A stretch of DNA of 11,470 nt from JAUIEH01 sp964483375 (lineage in GTDB: Bacteria > Pseudomonadota > Alphaproteobacteria > Caulobacterales > Maricaulaceae). The notes beneath the pieces are model-generated. The model saw only the letters and a program-made list of their open reading frames with translations, had not been told where the DNA came from and searched no databases. A program made the translations under genes and the position numbers. Of this stretch, positions 1 through 7,816 are shown piece by piece; the stretch's first letter is position 1, and every line of letters begins with the position of its first letter. The DNA is taken from assembly GCA_964483375.1 (NCBI GenBank), contig CAZABJ010000070.1:1-11470 (forward strand), written 5' to 3'.

Positions 1-2474
1 ATGCGCGACGCGGCGATCGCGGTCTTGCGGGAGATCGGGGTGGAGACCGGCGGCTCCAACGTGCAGTTCGCCGTCAATCCTGTAGACGGCCGCATGGTCG
101 TCATCGAGATGAACCCGCGCGTCTCGCGCTCCTCCGCGCTCGCCTCTAAGGCGACGGGGTTCCCGATCGCCAAAGTCGCTGCGAAACTCGCCGTCGGCTA
201 TACGCTGGATGAACTCGACAATGAGATCACTGACGGTGCGACGCCGGCGAGCTTCGAGCCGACCATCGATTATGTGGTCACCAAAATCCCCGCTTCGCTT
301 TCGAGAAATTCGCCGGCGCAAACACGACCCTGACCACGTCGATGAAGTCGGTGGGCGAAGCGATGGCCATCGGCCGAACCTTCAAAGAGTCCATGCAAAA
401 GGCCCTGCGTTCGTTGGAGACGGGGCTTTCAGGCTTTGACGACGTCGCGATCGACGCGGGGGCGGACGACCCTGAGGACGCGCGGAAAGCGGCGGCGCGC
501 TTGGCGTTATCCGAACCCAAACCCGAACGCATTCTCACTGTCGCCGAAGCCTTTCGCCAAGGCCTCAGCGTGAAGGAAGTTCACGCTGTGACCCGCATCG
601 ATCCTTGGTTCCTCCGGGAAATCGAAGAGATCGTCGCCGCCGAAGCGGAGGTCCGCGCCCATGGCTTGCCAAAAACGCCCCAGCAGTGGCGGGCCGCCAA
701 GAGCATGGGTTTTTCCGACGCTCGGCTCGCCGCACTGGCGCGTGTGAACGAGACAGACGTCCGTACCGCGCGCCACGCCGCCGACGTGCGACCGGTCTAC
801 AAGCGCGTGGACAGTTGCGCAGCCGAGTTCGCCGCCGCCACGCCCTACATGTACGGCACTTATGAGCCGCCCGCCTTCAACGGCCCGGAATGCGAGTCCG
901 AACCTGAGGCCGTGCGCAAGGCGGTGATCTTAGGCGGCGGACCGAACCGCATCGGCCAAGGCATCGAGTTCGACTATTGCTGCTGCCACGCAGCCTACGC
1001 GTTCGCTGAAATCGGCGCGCAATCGATCATGATCAATTGCAACCCCGAAACAGTGTCGACCGATTATGACACCGCTGACCGCCTGTACTTCGAACCGCTG
1101 ACCGTCGAGGACGTCTTGGAGGTTCTGCATGTGGAGGCCAAGGCGGGCGAGATGCTCGGGGTCGTGGTGCAGTATGGCGGACAAACGCCTTTGAAGCTCG
1201 CCGGCCCCTTGACCGGCGCAGGGGTCGCCCTTCTTGGCACGAGCGCGGACGCCATAGACCTTGCCGAGGACCGTGAACGGTTCAATGCGTTGATCGAGGG
1301 ACTGGGCCTGGCCCAACCGCCCGGAGCCATCGCGCGGTCGGCCGAAGAAGCGCGGACGACGGCGAACGCCCTTGGTTATCCGCTGGTGCTTCGTCCCTCC
1401 TACGTCCTTGGCGGGCGAGCGATGGAAATCGTCGGCGAAGAGCGCGATCTCGACATCTATCTCAGCGACGCGGTACGCGCATCCGGCGACGCCCCGCTGC
1501 TCATCGACCGATATCTCCGCGACGCCATTGAGGTCGACGTGGACGCCATATGCGACGGCGAGACCGTGTTCATCGCCGGTGTGATGGAGCATATCGAAGA
1601 AGCCGGCGTGCACTCTGGCGATTCCGCTTGCGCCTTGCCGCCCCACTCCCTGCACGACAGCATCATTGAGAGAATTCGCGAGCAAACCCGCGACTTGGCG
1701 CTCGCGCTGACGGTCCGCGGTCTCATGAACGTTCAGTTCGCGGTGCAGGGTCAGGACATCTTCATTTTGGAGGTCAATCCGCGCGCTTCGCGAACCGTCC
1801 CGTTCGTGGCCAAGGCCGTCGGGCTGCCGGTCGCCAAGCTCGCGGCCAAAGTCATGGCGGGCGCGCGGCTTGCCGATTTCGACCTCTCCCCCAAACCCGC
1901 CGCAAGATTTTCGGTGAAAGAGGCGGTGATGCCGTTCCGTCGCTTTCCCGGCGCCGACCCGATCTTGGGCCCGGAGATGCGGTCCACCGGCGAAGTGATG
2001 GGGCTCGCCGACACCTTTGAAGCGGCTTACGCGAAAAGTCAGATTGGGGCGGGCGTGAACCTGCCGCAAAGCGGGGTCGCCTTCGTTTCAGTGAAAGAAG
2101 CCGACAAGCCCGCGGCGATTCCGCTCGCCCAAGACCTCTTGTCGGCAGGCTTCGCCCTGGTGGCCACGGGCGGAACCGCAACGCATCTCGCCGCCGCCGG
2201 CTTGCCTGTGACGCGCGTGAACAAGGTCTATGAGGGCCGCCCCGATATCACCGACGCCATCAAGAATGGAGATGTCCAGCTCATCTGCAACACAACAGAA
2301 GGCCGCCAGTCGATGCGCGACAGCGCGTCGATACGCTCCACCGCGTTGTCGATGGGCGTTCCCTGCTATACGACCGTGACCGCAACGCGCGCGGCCGCGC
2401 GCGCCATCGCCGCGGTGGACGCAGGCGCGCTTGATGTACGGCCGCTCCAAACTTACTCTGACGAAACGGTTTGA
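1..2474 (+). CDS. carB: Carbamoyl-phosphate synthase large subunit, 5'-truncated by the window and frameshifted
   Basis: CarB makes carbamoyl phosphate from bicarbonate, two ATP and the ammonia released from glutamine by CarA. It is cytoplasmic and feeds pyrimidine and arginine synthesis. Bases 1-290 (frame 1) encode the end of the first ATP-grasp unit, with the block EMNPRVSRSSALASKATGFP. Bases 291-2474 (frame 3) encode the rest: the oligomerisation region, the second carboxyphosphate-synthetase half with GGGPNRIGQGIEFDY near 921-980, the second ATP-grasp domain with RPSYVLGGRAMEIV near 1390-1432 and EVNPRASRTVPFV near 1770-1808, and the C-terminal MGS-like allosteric domain near 2078-2471. 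The two parts join seamlessly as ...VTKIP/RFAFEKFAGANTTL if one base is added in the C run at 288-291. Reading straight on, frame 1 stops at 331-333. The first ATG of the window is an internal Met, so the true start lies upstream. An assembly or sequencing error is the likeliest cause. The identity is certain; whether the gene is intact is not. Confidence 0.96.
286..293 (+). other. Apparent -1 frameshift site in carB
   Basis: Codons read ACC AAA ATC CCC and then leave the conserved CarB reading. Homology resumes in frame 3 with CGC TTC GCT TTC GAG from base 291. The expected text has one more base, and ATC CCC CGC would be a run of five C where four are present. A length error in a homopolymer is therefore the simplest reading. 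The downstream frame stays open and conserved for 728 codons with no further lesions, which argues against old pseudogene decay. Confidence 0.85.
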
Positions 2475-2523
2475 ACGCGGGCGGCGACGCCGGTTCGAGC
2501 AATTTCGGGAAAGACCCCCCACG

Positions 2524-2997
2524 ATGCAGAAAGTGCCCATGACGCTTGAGGGCTATCGCGCCCTTGACGAAGAACTCCGGAATCTCAAGTCCGTCGAACG
2601 CCCCGCCGTGATCCAAGCGATCGCGGAAGCGCGGGAGCATGGCGACCTATCCGAAAACGCGGAATATCACGCCGCGAAGGAGCGCCAAGGCTACATCGAA
2701 GGCCGTGTGGTCGAGCTTGAAGACAAGCTCGGGCGAGCCCAGGTCATCGACGTATCGAAGCTCTCGGGCACGGTCGTCAAATTCGGCGCGACGGTCACGG
2801 TTGTGGACGAAGACACCGACGAGGAAGCGGTCTACAAGATCGTGGGCGAAGACGAGGCCGATGTGAAATCCGGCAAAGTCTCGCTGTCCTCCCCGATCGC
2901 TCGAGCGCTTATCGGCAAGGACGCCGGCGACGTGGTCGAGGTGTCCGCACCGGGCGGCGCCAAGTCCTACGAGATCCTGAAAGTCGAGTGGCTCTAG
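2524..2997 (+). CDS. greA: Transcription elongation factor GreA
   Basis: GreA binds the secondary channel of RNA polymerase and stimulates cleavage of backtracked RNA so that stalled elongation can resume. The 157-residue product has the normal family length. Residues 1-75 form the antiparallel coiled-coil domain. Its acidic tip is in DLSENAEYHAA (residues 41-51), where D41 and E44 match the residues that help hold the catalytic magnesium. Residues 80-157 form the FKBP-like domain that binds polymerase, with the typical SLSSPIARALIG block (120-131) and the ending YEILKVEW. The frame is open from 2431, but the added residues are arginine-rich and unlike the family, so I chose the ATG at 2524 (MQKVPMT). 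The gene lies 49 bp after carB and 3 bp before the next gene on the same strand, so co-transcription is likely. Confidence 0.97.
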   Translation: MQKVPMTLEGYRALDEELRNLKSVERPAVIQAIAEAREHGDLSENAEYHAAKERQGYIEGRVVELEDKLGRAQVIDVSKLSGTVVKFGATVTVVDEDTDEEAVYKIVGEDEADVKSGKVSLSSPIARALIGKDAGDVVEVSAPGGAKSYEILKVEWL

Positions 2998-3000
2998 CGA

Positions 3001-3948
3001 ATGAGGCCCCCCGACCCGCTCATCTGCCGGGTCGTGACCGACGGCCGTCGCGGCATTGAAAACCAAGCGCTTGGTCTTGCCGAGGCTGTCGGGCGTCTCA
3101 CGCCGCTGTCGATTGAGACCCTCGTGGTGGAGCGCCCTGGCTGGCTTGGCGGGCCGCCCGCGTCTGCGGCGGACCCTGCGCCTTTGCAGGCCATGGACCT
3201 TTGGATCGGCTGCGGCCGCGCGGCGGTCGCAGTCGCTTCGGTTCATCGCCGTTTGCGGCCGGACGCCGCGTTTGTGTACGTCCAGGATCCCAAGCGTCGG
3301 TACGACAGCTTCGATTTGATCGTGGCGCCGGAGCATGACGCGGTGGCTCGGGCGAACGTCTTCCCCACGCTGGGTTCGCCGAACCGCATCACCGAAACGC
3401 TCCTGGCCGAGGCGAAGGCGGCCTTCGCCGCACTCGACGCGCTGCCGCGCCCCCGCGCAGCGGTGTTGTTGGGAGGGAAGTCCAAACGTCATCGGTTTTC
3501 GCCAGCCGTCGCTGAGACGCTCCTCGCGCAGCTGTCCGCTCTGGCGCGCGACGGCCGAGGTCTGATGATCACGGCGTCGCGACGGACGCCGGCCGGCGTC
3601 GTGAGCCAACTCCGCGACGCCTTTGGCGATAAGCCCAATGTCCGCCTATGGACGGGCGAGGAGGACGGGCCGAACCCGTTTTTCGGCTTCCTCGCCCAGG
3701 CGGATGTCGCCATCGTGACCCAAGACTCCACAAATATGATCACCGAAGCCGCAAGCGCCGGTCTCCCGGTGCTCCTGGCCCGGCTGGACGGGTCAGACGG
3801 AAAATTCGCCGACCTTTACGATGCTCTGGTGGCGCGAGGTGCGGCGCGTTGGTTCACGGGCGCGCTTGAGGCCTGGTCCCCGCCGCCGCTTCGGGAGACC
3901 GAACGCGCCGCCCAAGCGGTGCTCAGCGTGCTGCGCCGGCGGGGCTAG
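3001..3948 (+). CDS. Mitochondrial fission ELM1 family protein (DUF1022)
   Basis: The 315-residue protein matches the bacterial side of the ELM1/DUF1022 family. The plant member, ELM1, recruits a dynamin-related protein to mitochondria; the bacterial function is not established. Recognisable blocks are DGRRGIENQALGLAEA (residues 14-29), VQDPKRR...FDLIVAPEHD (94-113), LLGGKSKRHRF (156-166), ITASRRTP (190-197), GPNPFFGFLAQAD (223-235) and VTQDSTNMITEAASAG (239-254). The last blocks resemble the C-terminal nucleotide-sugar site of GT-B glycosyltransferases, so an enzymatic role is plausible but inferred. No signal peptide or membrane helix is seen. The start is 3 bp after the greA stop with only a weak Shine-Dalgarno, which suggests translational coupling to greA. 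Its TAG stop (3946-3948) overlaps the stop of the convergent gene. Confidence 0.85.
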   Translation: MRPPDPLICRVVTDGRRGIENQALGLAEAVGRLTPLSIETLVVERPGWLGGPPASAADPAPLQAMDLWIGCGRAAVAVASVHRRLRPDAAFVYVQDPKRRYDSFDLIVAPEHDAVARANVFPTLGSPNRITETLLAEAKAAFAALDALPRPRAAVLLGGKSKRHRFSPAVAETLLAQLSALARDGRGLMITASRRTPAGVVSQLRDAFGDKPNVRLWTGEEDGPNPFFGFLAQADVAIVTQDSTNMITEAASAGLPVLLARLDGSDGKFADLYDALVARGAARWFTGALEAWSPPPLRETERAAQAVLSVLRRRG

Positions 3949-5213
3949 AGGCGTCCTTCCGCCTCAAGCAGCGCCGCGCCGATGTCGATTAAGCCCGCGT
4001 CGCCGCCCTCGCCCCAAGTGACTGTTTCAGCCGAAGCCCACTGTGCGAGCGCGGAAACCAGCAAGGTCCTGGTTGCGACAGCGTCCCCCATGCGCGCCGC
4101 CTGCGCCCCGGCCTGCAGCGCCGCATAGGCGGCGACATAGATGGCGCCTTCAGGGCGGTCCGCTCGACCGCCTAGCCCGAACATGTCTTCGCGCTCGCGC
4201 GCGGTGAGCTCTGCGCCCACCGCTCGTTCGGCGAGGCGATGCGCGCATGTCGCGGCGTCCGCCGCTGTGACGCCGCGCCAGCCTTCAATGGCGCATCCCT
4301 CCAGCGCCTGTTCGACCATCCATGGCTGTTCGGCCCGTTCAAGCCAGGCGTCGAGATTCTGCAGCCCCCGCCCGGCTTCTGCGTCGAGCCGCAACGCGGT
4401 CTCAGGTCTGAGGCCATGGTCTGCGAACCCCTCCTCCAGCCTCCCGGTGAGCGACAACATCCGGTTCACCGTGTCGCGCGCGCATCGCGGCCAGGCGAAG
4501 TACCCGCATGTGCGGCCGGGATCCGAGGCGAGGCTGAGGGGAACCCAAGCGGACAGCATCGCGTTCGCACGGTCGCTTTCCCCCAGCGCCATCCAAGCCG
4601 CGACGGCGGTGACGGCGGCCACCGCGCTTTCAGGGTCTGCCGCCGCCCTTCCCGCCTCATCGTAGGTTTCCGCAAGCGCCCTGACGGCGGCGAGGTCGCC
4701 GGAGAATGCGAATGCGCTCATCGCATCGGGGCGTTGGCGGAAATCCGCGGGCGCATGCTCCAAAACATCACGCCCAAAGGCGGCGGCGGCCGCCGCCTCC
4801 CCTGACGCTCGGGCGGCGTGAAGCGCGTACATGCCTATGAACGCCCGCGGCTCATCCGCCTCAACCCGCGACAGCGCGGCGAGCGCGCCCTCGAAATCGC
4901 CCGCATCCGAGGCGCGCTGCACCGCAGCGGTCGGCGGCGTCGGCGGCTCAGGCGCGTCGGTCGGCGGCGCGGGCGGCGGCGCTGCTCGGTCAAAGGCGGC
5001 GGCGATGGCGGGGGCGCTGCGGAAGGGCTCGACCCCCGCCAGGGGCTGCGCCGCGCCGCGATCGACGAACCGCAAGACGCACAGGGGTAAATCCTCCGCG
5101 TCAAGACAGGTTGCAAGGTCGTGGGTGGCGCGAGCCGGCGAGCCCTCCTGTGCGGCGGAGGGAACCCAGCCCAGCATGGCCAGACACAACAGGACGCCTT
5201 GAACAACCCGCAT
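3945..5213 (-). CDS. Exported alpha-helical (TPR-like) hypothetical protein with six cysteines after its signal peptide
   Basis: I do not recognise a named family. The 422-residue product starts with a classic Sec signal peptide: MRVV, a hydrophobic core LLCLAMLGW, and a likely cut near residues 19-22 (PSAAQE). C10 in the core is not in a proper lipobox. A Pro/Ala linker covers about residues 76-98, followed by a long Ala-rich helical region (about 98-420) resembling degenerate TPR or Sel1-like repeats, for example GDFEGALAALSRVEADEP. Six cysteines follow the signal peptide, at 36, 45, 236, 244, 307 and 323. They lie in three close pairs that could form disulfides in the periplasm. The frame is open to 5375, but I chose 5213 because the signal peptide begins there and GGAG sits 9 bases upstream (5223-5226, minus strand). 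The gene is divergent from trxB. A scaffold or protein-protein role is inference only. Confidence 0.75.
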   Translation of the reverse strand: MRVVQGVLLCLAMLGWVPSAAQEGSPARATHDLATCLDAEDLPLCVLRFVDRGAAQPLAGVEPFRSAPAIAAAFDRAAPPPAPPTDAPEPPTPPTAAVQRASDAGDFEGALAALSRVEADEPRAFIGMYALHAARASGEAAAAAAFGRDVLEHAPADFRQRPDAMSAFAFSGDLAAVRALAETYDEAGRAAADPESAVAAVTAVAAWMALGESDRANAMLSAWVPLSLASDPGRTCGYFAWPRCARDTVNRMLSLTGRLEEGFADHGLRPETALRLDAEAGRGLQNLDAWLERAEQPWMVEQALEGCAIEGWRGVTAADAATCAHRLAERAVGAELTAREREDMFGLGGRADRPEGAIYVAAYAALQAGAQAARMGDAVATRTLLVSALAQWASAETVTWGEGGDAGLIDIGAALLEAEGRL

Positions 5214-5401
5214 CGCCGATGTCTCCGCCCCTTGTCGCAGCGCTGTCTTGACCGGACGCCGGTTCCGCTTGATCACATGACGCTCCGTTCGCACGCCGTC
5301 ACATTCTAGCGATCGCCCAAGCGGGGCGCGACGAGCTGCGCTACATAGCACGCAACAGGCGCGCTCGCGCCGCAACCGTCTGAACCGCCGGGGAGAAAGC
5401 C
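5214..5401. promoter_or_regulatory. Divergent intergenic region between the exported-protein gene and trxB
   Basis: These 188 bp separate two genes transcribed away from each other, so promoters for both should lie here. A TTGACC at 5248-5253 resembles a sigma70 -35 box on the + strand, but no convincing -10 follows at 16-18 bp. An 8-bp palindrome GCGATCGC sits at 5309-5316. I cannot name a regulator. The region is inferred from gene layout rather than from a strong motif. Confidence 0.45.
5390..5395 (+). promoter_or_regulatory. Shine-Dalgarno of trxB
   Basis: GGGGAG ends six bases before the ATG at 5402. This supports that start, which also begins the N-terminal FAD-binding strand at the expected place. 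Confidence 0.7.
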
Positions 5402-6370
5402 ATGACTCAAATCCGCCGAGAACGCGTCGTCATTATCGGTTCCGGCGCAGCCGGCTACACCGCCGCCATCTACGCCGCCCGCGCCATGCTCAAGCCTGTG
5501 GTCGTCGCGGGGCTGCAGCCAGGCGGCCAGCTCACCATCACCACCGACGTGGAGAACTATCCCGGCTTCGCCGACGTCGTCCAAGGGCCTTGGCTGATGG
5601 AGCAGATGAAAGCGCAAGCCGCCCATGTCGGCGCGGAGATCCTCTCAGACATCGTCGTCAAGGCGGAGCTTGACCAGCGGCCCTTCCGGCTGACCACCGA
5701 CGGCGGCGTCGTCTTTGAAACCGACGCAGTGATCATCGCCACCGGCGCGCAAGCGAAGTGGTTGGGACTTCCGTCTGAGGAAAAATTCGCAAACCGGGGC
5801 GTTTCGGCTTGCGCGACCTGCGACGGATTTTTCTTCCGCGGGAAAAAGGTGGCGGTCGTGGGCGGCGGCAACACCGCGGTCGAAGAGGCCTTGTATCTCG
5901 CCAACATCGCCGAGCACGTCACGCTGATCCACCGCCGCGACACGCTCCGCGCCGAGAAAATCATGCAAGAGCGCCTGCTGACCCACGACAAGATCACCGT
6001 CGCTTGGAACACGGTTTTGGATGAGATCCTCGGCGACGAGGGCCCGATGGGCGGGGTCACGGGCGCGCGTCTGAAGGACGTGAGCACAGGCGAGACCCGC
6101 GAGGAGGCGTTTGACGGCGTGTTCATCGCCATCGGCCACAAGCCCGCTACCGAGCTGTTCGAAGGCGCGCTGCCGATGAAAGACGGCGGCTATCTGATCA
6201 CCGCGCCAGATTCCACCGCCACCGGCGTGGCCGGCGTGTTCGCCGCCGGCGATGTGACTGACGACATTTATCGCCAAGCGGTGACGGCGGCGGGCATGGG
6301 CTGCATGGCCGCGCTTGAGGCGGAGCGGTTTCTCGCGGCTCTCCCCGCCCAAAGGGCGGCGGCGGAATGA
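5402..6370 (+). CDS. trxB: Thioredoxin-disulfide reductase
   Basis: TrxB is a cytoplasmic homodimeric flavoenzyme that passes electrons from NADPH through FAD and a redox disulfide to thioredoxin. The 322-residue product has the usual length of the low-molecular-weight type. GSGAAGYTAAIYAAR (residues 13-27) is the FAD dinucleotide-binding motif, and GGQLTITTDVENYPGF (41-56) is a family signature. The redox motif is C137-A-T-C140. GGGNTA (154-159) with HRRD (177-180) forms the NADPH site, and FAAGDV (280-285) is the second FAD-contact motif. All catalytic elements are present. The gene is divergent from the exported cysteine-containing protein and ends 3 bp from the stop of the convergent gene, leaving no room for an intergenic terminator. 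Confidence 0.97.
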   Translation: MTQIRRERVVIIGSGAAGYTAAIYAARAMLKPVVVAGLQPGGQLTITTDVENYPGFADVVQGPWLMEQMKAQAAHVGAEILSDIVVKAELDQRPFRLTTDGGVVFETDAVIIATGAQAKWLGLPSEEKFANRGVSACATCDGFFFRGKKVAVVGGGNTAVEEALYLANIAEHVTLIHRRDTLRAEKIMQERLLTHDKITVAWNTVLDEILGDEGPMGGVTGARLKDVSTGETREEAFDGVFIAIGHKPATELFEGALPMKDGGYLITAPDSTATGVAGVFAAGDVTDDIYRQAVTAAGMGCMAALEAERFLAALPAQRAAAE

Positions 6371-6373
6371 GCC

Positions 6374-7117
6374 TTAGAACAACGCGGCGAAAACCGTGAG
6401 GCCCAATCCCCCGACGGCCGCCACCGGCACGAGCAAAGCGAGGAGAAGCAGGACCAGAACCGGGCGGACAAACGCCTGAAGCACCCTAATGAGGACCCCG
6501 ATTATGGGCTTGAGGAGACGGCGCGGCGTTTTCGCCTCTGCTGGTTCGGCGATCGGAAAGGGCGTGACGTCGATGAGCGCCGCGACATCAAGCTCGGCGC
6601 GGGCGGCTTCGATCACGATCTCTGCGGCCGCCTCTTCCTCATCGGTCGTCTCGATCGGGAAAACATCGGAAATGTCGAACGGCTGAACATCAGCCGGTTC
6701 GTCTTCGGCGGGCTCAGGCGCGGGCAGGCGCTTGGGCGCATCCCAATCGCGCAATACGATGATTGCGTCCTCGGCGCGTTCCGCTTGGGGCGGCTGGGCG
6801 GGGGTCGGGCGCCAGACGATCAAGGCTCCCAGAGAAACGCTTTCCTCGGGGGGCGGGGCGAGAACCGTGAGCTCGAGAATGTCTTCGGCCGCCTGCGCCG
6901 CCGGGACCGCCTGCGCCATTGGGGCATCGCTCAGCGGAGCGGTCGGCTGGCGAACGCGCGCCGTTGCGGGCTGACGCGCCGACCGACGCTTCCGCCCCGC
7001 GCGCTTTGGTTTCGGCGCCCGCCGCTCGCGCATAGCGCCTTCGTGCGCCGCGCCTTCACGGTTATCGGCGGCAAAGACGCGTTTGCGCAGCGCGATAGCC
7101 TCGCCGGTCGTCATCAT
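6374..7117 (-). CDS. Hypothetical low-complexity protein with a C-terminal membrane anchor
   Basis: I recognise no family. The 247-residue product has an Arg/Lys-rich stretch (about residues 28-58), then a long Ala/Pro/Glu-rich, probably disordered region (59-198), then a basic patch TPRRLLKP (197-204). A strongly hydrophobic end covers about 217-247, with LVLLLLALLVPVAAVGGLGL as its core. With no N-terminal signal peptide this looks like a tail-anchored protein with its bulk in the cytoplasm. The layout also resembles minor envelope or division proteins, but no diagnostic motif supports that. Two ATGs occur at 7117 and 7114; GGAG at 7125-7128 (minus strand) is 7 bases from the first, which I chose. 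Codon use looks like the neighbours. It converges on trxB with a 3-bp gap and is divergent from the TetR gene. Confidence 0.7.
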   Translation of the reverse strand: MMTTGEAIALRKRVFAADNREGAAHEGAMRERRAPKPKRAGRKRRSARQPATARVRQPTAPLSDAPMAQAVPAAQAAEDILELTVLAPPPEESVSLGALIVWRPTPAQPPQAERAEDAIIVLRDWDAPKRLPAPEPAEDEPADVQPFDISDVFPIETTDEEEAAAEIVIEAARAELDVAALIDVTPFPIAEPAEAKTPRRLLKPIIGVLIRVLQAFVRPVLVLLLLALLVPVAAVGGLGLTVFAALF

Positions 7118-7216
7118 TGTCCTTCTCCCGCTGCGATACAGGGTCTCGCCTGCAAAGCGAAAAGGGCGCCGCCTTGGCTGGACAAGCCGCGCGGGCGCGT
7201 GAAAGTTCCTCGCGCC
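7118..7216. promoter_or_regulatory. Divergent intergenic region upstream of the TetR gene
   Basis: These 99 bp lie between the minus-strand anchored-protein gene and the TetR-family gene. TetR regulators commonly act on such divergent gaps. Only short, interrupted dyads are visible, such as GGCT-N5-AGCC at 7176-7188 and TCGC-N7-GCGA at 7146-7160. No clear -35/-10 pair is seen. Control by the adjacent TetR is inferred from position. Confidence 0.35.
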
Positions 7217-7792
7217 ATGGACGCCCCGACCTTAGGAACCAAAGACAAGCTGATCCGCGCAGCGATGGCGATCACCGCGCGAGACGGCCTGTCCGCCGCC
7301 ACCACCGCCGCCATCGCTGCGGAGGCGGGCGTCGCAGAAGGCACGCTCTATCGGCATTTTCCGGGCAAGGACGAGCTGATGATCGCCGCCTACCGGACGC
7401 TGAAAGCGGCGGCGGCGGAGCGCTTCGCGGCGACGCAAGACGACGCCGCGGGCGTGGACGTGCGGCTGAAGCGCCTCTGGCGCAGTCTGTTCGACCATTA
7501 TCGTGCGGACCGAACCGGGTTTGTCTTCGGCCAACGCTTCGCAGAATCCCCGCTCGCCGCGCGCGAAGGCGGGGTCGCGGCGGAAGCGTTGCTTGACGTC
7601 TTTCAGGCGTGGCGCGCCCAAGCGCTGGAGCAGGGCTTGGTCAAAAATCTCCCGACCGATTTGATGTTCGCACTGCTCATCGCGCCAGTGTCGGCCCTGC
7701 TCAAGCAAGAGATCGGCGGTCGGGCCTGGCGCGACGAAGACCTTGACGCCGCCGCCGACGCGGTGTGGGACGCGCTGCGTCGCCAACCCTAA
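7217..7792 (+). CDS. TetR/AcrR-family transcriptional regulator
   Basis: TetR-family proteins are dimeric repressors with an N-terminal DNA-binding domain and a C-terminal ligand pocket. This 191-residue product has the normal length. The helix-turn-helix spans about residues 28-47 and ends in the family signature GVAEGTLYRHFPGKDEL (38-54). The C-terminal part (about 60-191) is helical and fits a ligand-binding dimer domain, but gives no hint of the ligand. The frame is open far upstream (6785), but that part lies antisense to the minus-strand gene. I chose the ATG at 7217. A GTG at 7199 in the same frame is an alternative start that would add six residues. The Shine-Dalgarno is weak either way. 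It is likely autoregulatory through the gap before it. The DUF3775 gene starts 24 bp after its stop and may be co-transcribed. Confidence 0.9.
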   Translation: MDAPTLGTKDKLIRAAMAITARDGLSAATTAAIAAEAGVAEGTLYRHFPGKDELMIAAYRTLKAAAAERFAATQDDAAGVDVRLKRLWRSLFDHYRADRTGFVFGQRFAESPLAAREGGVAAEALLDVFQAWRAQALEQGLVKNLPTDLMFALLIAPVSALLKQEIGGRAWRDEDLDAAADAVWDALRRQP

Positions 7793-7806
7793 ACGCCCGT
7801 GATCTT

Positions 7807-7811
7807 GGAGG
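7807..7811 (+). promoter_or_regulatory. Strong Shine-Dalgarno of the DUF3775 gene
   Basis: GGAGG lies five bases before the ATG at 7817 and fixes that start. It is the best-matching ribosome binding site in the window. Confidence 0.75.
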
Positions 7812-7816
7812 TCTAA

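Noticed and set aside
930..2069. Long minus-strand open frame of 379 residues antisense to carB
   Set aside because: It is a GC-driven shadow of carB, rich in Arg, Gly and His, with no recognisable domain.
2647..3609. Minus-strand open frame of 320 residues across greA and the ELM1 gene
   Set aside because: It overlaps two well-supported genes on the opposite strand and has shadow-type composition.
4775..4800. GC-only near-palindromic tract resembling a hairpin terminator
   Set aside because: It encodes a run of alanine codons in the minus-strand exported protein and is explained by GCN codon repetition.
5404..5408. GACTC, a CcrM-type GANTC methylation site at the trxB start codon
   Set aside because: A five-base site by itself is weak, and it is partly fixed by the codons ATG ACT CAA. 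Nothing else points to cell-cycle control.
7146..7188. Possible TetR operator dyads
   Set aside because: The stems are only 4 bp and interrupted, which is within chance in this composition. Kept only as a note on the gap.
6785..7216. Upstream extension of the TetR reading frame (adds 144 residues)
   Set aside because: It lies opposite the minus-strand anchored-protein gene and gives Arg-rich sequence unlike TetR proteins. The family N terminus begins near 7217.
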